A stretch of 64,000 bases of DNA. Origin: Sternotherus odoratus. Taxonomy: Eukaryota; Chordata; Testudines; Kinosternidae. The DNA lies in the NCBI GenBank assembly GCA_032164245.1, contig JAVMKO010000001.1, forward strand, positions 77,063,892 to 77,127,891, written 5' to 3'. Of this stretch, positions 1-12,100 are shown in pieces. Each line of letters opens with the position of its first letter. The stretch's first letter is position 1. The translations under genes and the position numbers were made by a program. The notes beneath the pieces were generated by a model. It made no database searches and was not told the DNA's origin. It saw nothing but the letters and a program-made list of their open reading frames with translations.

Positions 1-28
1 AAATCTCACTCTCTTTTGTTCCCTTCAG

Positions 29-170
29 GCTAAAGGGCATGTGGGGAGCAGTTTCAATTACAACAACCTTTCTATGGTAGCAGTTGACTTGTTTATCGCT
101 GGCACTGAGACCACCACCACCACCCTGCGCTGGGCATTGCTGTACATGCTTCTACACCCTGATATCCAGT
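29..170 (+). CDS. CYP2D: CYP2D copy 1, exon 6
   Basis: The exon is 142 bp, preceded by a pyrimidine tract ending in CAG at 26-28 and followed by GTAAGC at 171. It encodes the I helix ([16 protein letters not shown]), whose AGTETT motif takes part in oxygen activation. It ends in phase 1, and the split codon is completed by exon 7 as Cys. Confidence 0.92.
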
Positions 171-3100
171 GTAAGCAAGAGAACTGGTGGAGATGTGACT
201 GGTTCTCCCAACCCTGCATCTTCCACTGACAACGTCTTAGCATCTTCTGTCACCTTTGTGTTCTCAGGGTATGAAGGTGCCGTAGCAGCAGTCACAGCAG
301 TGATTGGGGGAATAATTCCACTGGAGCACTCTCTGAGGGGAGAGCAAAGACCTGTGGCCAGGGAGAAAGGAGGGAGAAAACCCCTGTTAAAGATTTCAGA
401 GTCCGAGGGAATGCTCACCACTTTTCTTCATGACAAGTGCACTTTGAGATCCTTGTAGCTACTTGGTAACTCTTCCTTCTCTTAGGGTCTCCATAGGGAT
501 TAATGCTAACCTGCGTCAATGTGCTAATGCTGGAGGCACAAGCGAGTCAAATACAGTATGGATGAGGTGGGATGTCTCTAACAATGAGTTTATTAGCCAA
601 TAGAACAGAGGATGCCTATATAAGATGGGCTGAGTAACTGAAGATGAGTGTGCTTTCCTTCAACGCCTAATTCTGAATTCCACTCTTTCTTAGACTCATA
701 GACTTTAAGGTCAGAAGGGACCATTATGATCAGCTAGTCTGACCTTCTCCTCAATACAGGCCATAGAATCTCACCCACCCACTCCTGCAATAAACCTCTC
801 ACCTGTGTCTGAGCTATTGAAGTCCACTAATCATGGGTTAAAGTCTTCAAGGTGCAGAGAATCCTCCAGCAGGTGACCTGTGCTCCATGCTGCAGAGGAA
901 GGAGAAAACCCCCAGGGCCTCTGCCAGTATGCTCTGGAGGAAAATTCCTTCCCGACCCCAAATATGGCGATCAGCTGAACCCTGAACATGTGGACAAGAC
1001 TTATCAGCCAGACACCCAGAAAAGAATTCTCTTTAGTAACTCAGATCCCATCCCATCCAACATTCCATCATGGGCCACCAGGCCTATCTACCATGAGTAG
1101 TCAAGGGTCAAGTAATTGTCAAAATTATGCTATCCCATCACACCATCTTCTCCATAAACTCATCGAGCTTAATCTTGAAGCCCAATAGGTTTTTTGCCCC
1201 TATTGCTTCCTTGGAAGGCTGTTCCAGGACTTCACTTCTCTGATAGTTAGAAACCTTCATCTAATTTCAAGTCTGAACTTCCTGATGTCCAGTTTATATC
1301 TATTTGTTTTTGTGTTCAATTGGTACTGAGCTTAAATAATTCCTCTCCCTCCATGGTATTTTTCTCTCTGATATATTTATAGAGAGCAATCATATCTCCC
1401 CTCAGGCTTCTTTTGGTTAGACTAAAGAAGCCAAGCTCCTTTTGTCTCCTTTCATAAGACAGGTTTTCCATTTCTTCGATCATTCTATTAGCCCTTCTCT
1501 GTACCTGTTCCAGTTTGAATTCATCCTTTTTAAACATGGGAGACCAGAATTGCACATAGTATTCCAGATGAGGTCTCACCAGTGCCTTGTATAACGGTAC
1601 TAACACCTCCTTATCTCTACTGGAAATACCTTGCCTGATGCATCCCAAAACCACATTAGCTTTTTTCACGGCCATATCACATTGGCGGCTCTTAGTCATC
1701 CTGTGGTCATCCAATACTCCAAGCTCATTCTCCTCTTCTGTTACTTCCAATGGATGTGTCCCCATCTTATAACTAAAATTCTTGTTATTAATCCCGAAAT
1801 GCATGACCTTACACTTCTCACTATTAAATTTCATCCTATTCCTATAACCCCAGTGTACAAGGTCATCCAGATCTTCCTGTATGATATCCGGGTCCTTCTC
1901 TGAATTGGCAATACCTCCCAGCTTTGTGTCATCCACAAACATTATTAGCACACTCCCACTTTTTGTGCCGAAGTCAGTAATAAAAAGATTAAATAAAATT
2001 GGTCCCAAACCCGATCCCTGAGGAACTCCACTGGTAACCTCCCTCCAGCCTGACAGTTCACCTTTCAGTATTACCCGCGGTAGTCTCCCCTTTAACCAGT
2101 TCTTTATCCACCTTTCTTTATCCAGTTCTTTATCCACCTTTCAATTTTCATATCATATTTTTGAAATCAAAAACCCTAGTCACAGATCTATTTTTGTTTA
2201 TCCTTCCATTCAATTTGAACGGAATTAGTTCATGATCACTCGAACCAAGGTTGTCCCCTACAAACATTTCTTCAATTAGGTCCTCACTACTCACAAAAAC
2301 CAAATCTAAAATGGCATCCCCTCTTATTGGTTCAGCAACTACTTGATGAAGGAATAAATCAGCTATCGCATCTAGGAAAATCTGAGCTCTATTATTATTA
2401 CTAGCACTTATCCTCCAGTCTATATCTGGCACATTAAAGTCTACCATGATCACATAGTTCCCATTAGTATTTACTTCATTAAAAACATTAAAGAGGTCTC
2501 TATCCATATCCAAATTAGATCCCGGTGGTCTATAGCACACCCCAAGCACTATCCCGGGGGAGACTTTAGTAGTTTTCTTCCCCAATGGGATTTTTGCCCA
2601 GATGGGCTCTGTCTTATCCATTCCATCGCTTCTTATTTCTTTACAATCTACCTCATCATTGACATACAATGCTACTGCACCACCTTTACCTTTATTTCTG
2701 TCTTTCCTAAACAGGACATCCCCTTCAATGTCTGTACTCCAGTCATGACTACTATTCCACCATGTTTCTGTTATCCCTATAATATTTTTCCACTGCCTAT
2801 GGGGTCTAGTTTACCCCCTTACCTCCAACCAGGTAAACCCTGCCTCGCTTGCACTCTTGCTTTCAGCAAACATTCAAGACCTGATTGGGAGGTCAGGAAT
2901 TAGCAGTGCATGTCTGGGGTATCAAAGAGACTTTCTGGTTGTGTGGAGGTGAGAGAGATCTGAAGTTTGTCCATACCCTCTTCCCACTGCTGGATATCTT
3001 TCCTGGCCCCTGAACAGGTCCATCAGACACTTAGAGCACCCACTTCCTAGAGAGGACTCACTCGTAAACTGTTCAGTGATTGATAAGAAGGTGGCTAACA

Positions 3101-6100
3101 AAGTCACAGAATACAAGACAATCGCTGCCCCACAGTGTTTAAAGCCTAAGGGTAAATCTGCAGGTTCCGCATTTCAATGGTGTTGATGTACATCATTATG
3201 TTATGTTGAGGAGGATGTAAAGTGTCTTTTTCCAGGTAAAGTCCAGGAGGAAATTGATAAGGTGATTGGCAGGGACAGGTCACCCCAGATGCAGGACCAA
3301 GTGAACATGCCTTATACCAATGCTGTGATCCATGAAACTCAACGTTTTGGGGATATCGCTCCTGTTGGACTGCCTCACATGACATACCGGGACACCGAAC
3401 TCCAAGGCTTCTTCATTCCAAAGGTATCTATGGCGAGGCAGGGGATGCAGACATCCTCTCCCCTTGCAGACCTGTGTCCTGAAGCTGCAGTCTTTCCATA
3501 GGTGAATCTTCTCAAGTTTCCATGCAGAAAGGGGTTGGAGCACCAGGCCCTGAATCACACAGCTATTGGCGAGTTATCAAATGTGCAGTTTGGAAAGGAC
3601 TTAGGCCTCAGGGAGAATCTTGTTTGTATGGTCAGCTCCATCTTGAACAAGTCTTTAGATATTCAAAAAAACAACTAATTGAGCTAAAACACAACTAAGG
3701 GATTGCAATCATTACAAGGGAGACTATAAATTTGTCTTGGGCACCTTATCACATTCAGTACATCTGCTTGAAGGTGGAGAAAGGTAACGATGACTAACTG
3801 TATACAAACTACTTGCTAGGTCACCAGTTCAAATCCAGAACAGTAGCATCTAAAACTCTTTATTATCTGAAGGCTGCTCAGTGGCCACTGTGCATCTCAG
3901 TCCAGTTCCAAGTGGACAAAAGACAATGACGGGCAATTATTGGCTTCCTTGGTGACAGCCTCACTGGAGGGACCAAACCCATATAACACTAAATTCCACT
4001 TTCACTCTTACAGGCCTAAGGCATGTGAGAGGGGAAAGATCTCGCTTTTTCTGTGAGGACAATGAGAATTGTCTTTTGGAGTCTCTCAATCAGCACACTC
4101 TTACCAGAGCTAAAATTAACTTGAGGAAATATTTGAAGGAATTGGGGAGTAGAAGCAATTTTCATCACGTGAACCTCATTAGAGCATGAAAACACCACTT
4201 GCCTGCTCTTAGTGTAGCTAGCATGCAATGTACAAGGGCGACAGGCTTCAGAGCATATGCTGTGCACTGGCTAGGGCCTTGAAAGCATCCCATTCCCCTG
4301 TGCTCTAAGACTCTACAATTAGGTACCTGAGATGGGTTCGGTGCCTACCTCTGAAGCATCCTACAACGGCCACTACTTGGGATGGGATATTGAATGTAGA
4401 GGGACTGGCCTGTTCTGATGTGACAATTCTGATGTACCCTGTTCCTTCTCTGGGGTGGGCCAGGGGACAACAGTCATCATTAACTTGTCCTCGGTGCTGA
4501 AGGATGAAACGGTTTGGGAGAAGCCGCACCAGTTCTACCCGGAGCACTTCCTGGATGAGGACGGGCAGTTTGTGAAGCGAGAGGCCTTCCTGCCTTTCTC
4601 TGCAGGTAAATCCAAGGGGAGGAGTGTAACGGTGCTGGTTCTGGCGGGATCCAGCTGAGAGTGTCAATTCAGGACAAATTGCTTCAAGCAGGGCAGTTAC
4701 AGCCCAAGGCTGGGGTTTTTCCACCTCTAAGGCAAACCAAACCAGTGAGACAGACTTTGGTTTTATCCTACTGGCTAACCACAAGTCACACAAGCAATTC
4801 CCGTAGACACTCCAGTTTCCCAGTATCACCAGTACCCCAGTAAAAGAAAAAAAAAGGTTCTCCCGATCCCAAAGGACCAAGACCCAGTCCCAGGTCAATA
4901 TACAAATCTGATCTTATCCCCAAATCACACTGTTGCCAATCCTTTAGAATCTAAAATCTAAAGGTTTATTCATAAAAGGATAAAGACAGGTGAGAGCTAG
5001 AATCGGTTAAATGAAATCAATTACATACAGTAATGGCAAAGTTCTTGGTTCAGGCTTGTAACAGTGATAGAATAAACTGCAGATTCAAATCAAGTTTCTG
5101 GAGTACAAACATCCACAGCTGGGATGGGTCATTTAGTCCTTTGTATAGAGCTTCCGTTTGTTGCAAAGTCCCTCCACAGGGCCGGCGACAGGAATTTTGG
5201 GGCCCCGTACACTGATCGTGCGCCCCCCCCGGCTGGTTTTCCTCCCCTCCGGCCGGTCTCCCGCCGCCCACGCCCCCCCCACCCCCCGGACGGTCTCCCG
5301 CCGCCCGCGGGGCCCAACCCCCGCATGAACTCTGGCCGTGTGGCCCGGCCAGGAGAAGCAAAGTGGGGAGGGGGGAGGCTGCTGGGTGCCGGGAGAGGGG
5401 GCTGATGAGCGCTGCAGCGGCTGCCTGGAGCCGCGCCTTGCTCAAAGGCGCGGCGACAAGGGGGTACAGCTGCGTACCGGGCCCCGGATTTAAGGCCCCG
5501 CCCTTAAGTCCAGGGCCTGGTACAGCTGTACCCGTTGTACGCCCCTGTCGCCGGCCCTGTCCCTCCAGAGGTAAGAAGCAGGATTGAAGATGAAATGGAG
5601 AGAAGGCATCAGCCTTTTATAGTCTTTTCCAGATGTAAGAACCTCTTTGTTCTTACTGTGGAAAATTACAGCAAAATGGAGTTTTGGAGTCACATGGGCA
5701 TGTCACATGTCCATGCATGACTCAGGACTTGCAGGTAGAGGCCATTACCCACATGCTACCTTGAATGTCCTCAGGTAGACTTCTTATGTGGATTGGAGCC
5801 TTCCAAGCTCTTTTGTCTGTTAAGTGCTTTCTGATTGGGCACTTAACTTGCACATTCCTTTCCCAAGAAGCTGACCAAATGTTCTTACTAAGGCTACTTA
5901 GAAACCAAGCAAGTATACAGCCAATCTTCATAACTTTGAACACACAAATGGTACATGCATGCAGACAGCATAATCATAATCAGCAAATTGTAACCTGGTC
6001 TTAGACACCTTATATGACCCCCTTTGGTGCCACTACAGGACCATGGTTGCAACAATGAGCTATACAGTCCCAGATCATGTCAATAATGTCACAAGGAGCA

Positions 6101-9100
6101 ACTGGGAGAGGCTGTCCCTATGGAAATGAGGCAGAGTGCATGAGAAATGACCCACTACCGTTATGGGAAAGTGAGTCTCTAAAGGAAGGTGTCCCTCTCA
6201 TCATGAGAGCAGCTTCCTCAAATGGAAGATCAGTGAAGACTGTGCTGAGCTGGGCCTGTTCTACAGTGCCCGGGAGATACCAGTATATGCCAATCTCTGC
6301 AAAATAGCTCCCTCTCTCTATATCTCCAGTACAGAGACTCTGGCCTTGAAATGCTGTGCTTAGGGTTAGGCCTTCAGAGCATCAGCAACTTGCCTATATA
6401 AGAGGTAACAAAGAGTCCTGTGGCACCTTAAAGACTAACTATAAAGTTTTGAAGCATAAGCTTTCGTGGGCTAATACCCACTTCGTCGGATGCAACGACG
6501 AAGTGGGTATTAGCCCACGAAAGTGGGTATAAGCCCATGAAAGCTTATGCTTCAAAACTTTATAGTTAGTCTTTAAGGTGCCACAGGACTCTTTGTTACC
6601 TCTGCTATTCCAAACTAACATGGCTACCTCTCTGATTTTTGCCTATATAAACCACTCGGCCAAAGGGAAGCAGACCTGTATTCCATACTCTGCAGTAAAC
6701 TCCGCGACCCTTCGCACCTTAATTAATTCATTGCTCCTCTTCTACCGCTGTAGTTATTGAAACAGAAAATAAACTTGTTACAAATCAATTCCAGTTGCTT
6801 ATGTAACAAACCCACCTACCTAATCCCTGAGGAGCACAGAACTGCCAGGTTAAAGACAACCTCTGTCTCTTAAATCTATACACCCATCTGTCACATTAGG
6901 CTCTGTTTTTCATGAGCATGCTGCATCTCCCCCAAGAAATTACTTCATACTCCAATAGACACAGGGACATACTGAGTGCAACACATTAATCTCTTCTGCA
7001 CTGTAATGGAAAACCTTAACTACAAGCCCAGGAACCTGTTTAGAAACAGTGTGCACTGAGGTGAGATGTGTGTTATTGGGAAAAGGATGCGATCATAGTT
7101 AAGAATTTCTGTTACAGCAGGTTGGAAATTGTTGTGTGCCACATGCATCTTTATCTGTTGCAAAGCACCCTGATCAAAGGAAGGTGTTTGTTATTGGAGG
7201 CCCTGGGACCACTGCAATGGGGTACATGGATCAGTAGAGGATAAAGGAGAGATGGAGATTCCCACTTTCCCGATGCTCCCAACTCACCAGAGAGATAGGA
7301 AGAGGGAAATACCGATTCTGTGACACACACCAAAGGAGGCCCGGCTGTGGCTGTTGGAGGGTCTGTAGGGTTTGTCCTAACTCCCTGGTCACCACATCAG
7401 CAGCTGAGGGAGGCCTGAACTGGTAGGGCACTGCCTCCGCCAGCCTTGTACCAGTGCAGCCTGGGAGTTCCAGCAGTGGGAACTGTGAGGGCTTAGACAG
7501 GAGGGTCTAAGAACTGAGCAGTATTAGAGCTTTTCCACTCCTTTCCCAGTGACCAGATCACCTCCAAAAATCCATGAACACTTAGTGGGGTGGTTGATGC
7601 CATCTAGGTTTGTTTCAATGCAGCCAAGAGTTTCAGTGACAGAGAGGGGTTGAGGTCCCATACAAAAATAATAATCTCACAAACTTAAGCAGCTACTAAT
7701 GCATTTCCAGAATACTCTACAGTACTGGGGGCTTCTCTCTATCTCTAAGCTGAGCTAGGTCTTATCTCAGCGGTGTGATACAGCATGGCCAGCAGGCAGC
7801 AGGAGTGTGTTAGAGGGAAGCAAGTTTGCTAGAAGTGGTTGGAGCACCTGGAGCCAATTAAGGCACCTGAAGCCAACTAAAGCCTCTGAAGCCAGTCACA
7901 TGATAACCCCCCCGCCCCCTGCTTCAATCAGACAGGTTGTGGGTGTTTGGAGGAGTTTGGGAGGAGTTGGAGCGGTGAGCAGGTTGGAGGAGTTGGAGCA
8001 GTGAGCAGTTTGGAGGAGTTGGTGCGGAAAGCAGTTTGGAGGAGTTGGTGCGGAAACCAGTTTGGAGGAAAGCAGAGCAGAGTTTGGAGAAGTGGTGTGG
8101 TGAGCTAAGAAAGACCCAGATCTTAGGTAAAGGAACACCTGGCTTGTGCAGAGAGAGGGCAGGAAGCCCCCACAAGCTGAAGGGTAGAGAGAGAAGTAGC
8201 CCAGGGGAAGGAATAGCTAGTCCAAGTGGTTTATCACTATCCTCAGGGCCCCTGGGCTGGGACCCGGAGTAGAGGGCGGGCCCGGGTCCCTCCCTCTCCA
8301 CTTCTCCCCTCTAGGATACTAATGGGACAGTTAATACCCTGTTCAGGGGCAAGAAATAGGCTCCCTGAACCCCCCACAAGAAGAGAAAGTGCAGGACCCA
8401 TCAATATAATGCTGGAAATTTGCCACACGTGGTGTAAGCAGTGGGATCCACGCGCTGGGGACTTAAACCAGGGTTAGCCAAAACCTTCCTGTCCCTAAGA
8501 TGGATGACATGGTCAAGGCCCTAATACAAGCCACCGTGGTTCACCAGGAGTCTATACGGGCCAGCTACTGTCTGCAGAAAATGACCAAGGAGGATGATAT
8601 GGAGACATACCTCTTGGCTTTTGAGAGAGCAGCCCTGCGGGAGGCCTGGCCCTGAGACCAGTGGTCTGGTATCCTTGCCCCGTTCCTGTGTGGGGAGGCC
8701 CAGAAGGTATACCATGATATGGCCGCAGAGATTGCAGCAGATTACCCCCAACTGAAGGCAGAGATCCTGGCCAGATATAGAGTAACGACGGCATTGCGAG
8801 CCCAGAGGTTCCATGAATGGCAGTATACAGAGGACAAGACACCCCAATCACAATTGTTTGACCTGATCCACCTGACCCGGAAATGGTACGCCCTGAGGCT
8901 CTCAGCTCTGAAAGAATGATGGAGCTGCTGGTACTGGACCGGTATATGAGGGGGTTACCACCAGGCCTCCGGGTTTGGGTTGGCAAGAATGACCACCTAT
9001 GATGAGTTGGTCTCCCTCTTGGAAATACAGCTGGCATCCCGTGAACTGTTCCAAACCCCAGGGGGTGAGACACGGCAAACCAGGAAGCCAGCCCCAAACT

Positions 9101-12100
9101 CAAGGTCCCGGATTGTTGAGAACTACAGAAGAACCATAACTGTGAGGAAAGATACCAAGGAATGGCCCGAGGCCAAGACGGGACCTGGGGGTTTGGGAAG
9201 AGAGGGTAGAGGTGGCCGACCAAATAACTCCAGGGCGAGGGCAGCAACTGAGATAAGGGGTCAGTGTTACGAGTGTGGGAGAATATAGCAACCCAATGCC
9301 CCAACAGGGAAGAGCCTATGCAGTGCAATCTGGGGCATCATGGGGAACAATGTGGCCTAATAGGCCTGGTAGGGGGTCACAATGACCTCACATGGGTATA
9401 CAAGTTCAGTAAAAATGAACGGTATTGTGACCACAGCATTAGTAGATTCCAGGAGTGCTGTCACGCTGGTCTCAGGGAAGTTGGTGGGGCAAGACCAACT
9501 AACCCGGACCAAAAACACAGGGGCAACTTGCGTCCATGGCACTGTAAATTTCTACCCCACAATCCCGGTACGGATTGAGATCCAGGGAAAGACTACCAGG
9601 GTAACTGCAGGGGTGGTCCCTACGCTCCCCTACCCGGTATTAATTGGTAGGGACTTCCCCGGGTTTTAGAGTTTACTCCCCCCAGTAGAGACAGAGGAGG
9701 GTAGCAACCCCCAGGCTGAGACAGAGGCACCTACAGATAGCCTCACCCGAACTTTTGCCGAATTTTCCCCAAAGCTATTTTCATCCCCTGGGAAATCCCG
9801 AAAGTCTAGGTGGGAAAAGAGGGCAGATAAAAGACTAGGGACCAGGATTCTAGTAAAAAACCAGAAAACTTCCCTTGTGGGTAAGCGAACCCGTTCAGAA
9901 GGCTAGGAGACAATTCAGGTCAGTGAGGACTCAGAGGCGGTTCCTAGCCCAAGTAGGGGCAACCAAAGCGACGGAGTAGAAATAGGTCCCATGGAGTTAG
10001 GTCAGATCGGTACCGCACGTGAGAATTTTGGGCAGGAGCAAGCTAATGACCCCCTGTATGCGAATGTGAGGGAGGAGGTAGTGGAAGTAAATGGCATGCC
10101 TGTGGAAGGAAAGACCAAAGGCCCAAGGCCATATTATGTGATCAAACGTGATCTTTTGTACCGAATAGTGCAAATACGAGGGGAAGAAGTAGAGCAGCTC
10201 TTAGTCCTATGGAAACACACAAGGGCAGTACTGGAGTTAGCTCACAGTCATTTATTTGGGGGACATCTAGGAGTAGACAAGACACTTGATAGAGTCCTAA
10301 GAAGATTTTATTGGCCAGGAATACACGCAGAGGTCCAGCGCTATTGTACCTCCTGCCCAGAATGTCAATTGCATAGTCCCCGATCTCACTTGTGGGCCCC
10401 ATTAGAACCTTTGCCTATTATTGAAGTCCCTTTTGAAAGGATAGCCATGGACTTAGTGGGCCCGCTGGAAAAATCAGTATGGGGCCACCAAAACGTACTA
10501 GTCATCCTTGACTATGCCACACAGTATCCAGAAGCCATTCCTTTAAGAAACCTCACATCCAAGGCAATAGCAAAAGAACTACTCCAGGTTTTTGCCAGAG
10601 TGGGTATCCCCAAGGAGATCCTGACTGATCAAGGAACCCCTTTCATGTCAAAATTAATGAAGACTTTATGTACCGTGCTCCACATCCATGCCATACGTAC
10701 CTCAGTTTACCATCCTCAAACAAATGGCCTGGTTGAGCGGTTTAACTGCACCCTTAAGAGTATGATCCAGAAGGTGGTAGCTCAGGATGGAAACGATTGG
10801 ATACCCTTCTACCATACCTAATGTTTGCAATATGGGAAGTTCCCCAGGTGTCCACAGCTTTCTCTCCTTTTGAGCTATTGTTCCTCCCTCGGGAACAATA
10901 GTACGCTGTCGTTGAAAAGGAATGTTTGACAGTAAAATGGGCTATGGGGACTCTCCGCTACTACCTACTGGGGCGGCGGTTTACCCTTGTGACAGACCAC
11001 GCCCTGCTCCAGTGGATGCACAGAAACAAGGAGAAGAACGTAAGAGTGACTAGGTGGTTCCTATCCCTGCAACCATTCCATTTCCGGGTACAGCATAGGG
11101 CTGGAAGCCAACACAGCAATGCTGATGGCCTATCACGACAGCACTGCCTCTCGTCCCAAGTAGCCCAACCCCATGGTGTTGAGCAGGAGGGGAGGATATG
11201 TGATACAGCATGACCAGCAGGCAGCAGGAGAGTGTTAGAGGGAAGCACGTTTGCTAGAAGTGGTTGGAGCACCTGGAGCCAATTAAGGCACCTGAAGCCA
11301 ACTAAAGCCTCTGAAGCCAGTCACATGATAACCCCCCCCCCCCCCCCGCTTCAATCAGACAGGTTGAGGAAGTTTGGAGAAGTTTAGGAGGAGTTGGAGT
11401 GGTGAGCAGTTTGGAGGAGTTGATGTGGAGAGCAGTTTGAAGGAGTTGGAGCAGTGAGCAGTTTGGAGGAGTTGGTGCGGAAACCAGTTTGGAGGAAAGC
11501 AGAGCAGAGTTTGGAGAAGTGCTGTGGTGAGCTAAGAAAGACCCAGACCTTAGGTAAAGGAACACCTGGCTTGTGCAGAGAGAGGGCAGGAAGCTCCCAC
11601 AAGCTGAAAGGTAGAGAGGGAAGTAGCCCAGGGGAAGGAATAGCTAGTCCAAGTGGTTTACCGCTATCCTCAGGGCCCCTGAGCTGGGACCCGGAGTAGA
11701 GGGCGGGCCCGGGTCCCTCCCTCTCCACTTCTCCCCTCTAGGATACTAGTGGGACAGTTAATACCCTGTTCAGGGGCAAGAAATAAGCTCCCTGAACCCC
11801 CCACAAGAAGAGAAAGCACGGGACCCATCACTATAGTGCTGGAAATTTGCCACAGCGGGTACATCTACACTTCATACTGCAGGTCTATGTTCCAGGTTGG
11901 GGACACACACCCACGCTAACTCAGCGATAGCCTGTAGGAGTGTAGCCACAGCAGCAATGGGAGGCGCTGGCCACCCTGAAGATGATCCCGTCCAAGATGG
12001 TAGGTGCCCACTCAGGTGACTAGCTCCTCCCGCTGTGTGCACCCCCATGGCTCCACTTCTATTTTTAGCACACTAGCTAGCTCAGGGTTAGTGGAGGCAT

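Larger units (their letters stand above)
7774..11854 (+). mobile_element. Gmr1-like Ty3/gypsy LTR retrotransposon, defective
   Basis: A complete LTR-to-LTR insertion with 4-bp duplications GCGG at 7770-7773 and 11855-11858. Both LTRs start TGTGATACAGCATG and end AATTTGCCACA. A primer-binding-like site (TGGTGTAAGCAGTGGGATCC) follows the 5' LTR, and a purine tract (GAGCAGGAGGGGAGGATA) precedes the 3' LTR. The internal order is gag, protease, integrase, RNase H. Integrase upstream of RNase H is the Gmr1-type order, not the usual gypsy order. The reverse transcriptase is absent, and gag carries a stop and frameshifts. Inserted in intron 8 of CYP2D copy 1, at the edge of a Harbinger MITE. Confidence 0.88.

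Noticed and set aside
4305..4898. 197-codon minus frame over exon 8
   Set aside because: It runs antisense through exon 8 and into a solo LTR; no protein-like pattern.
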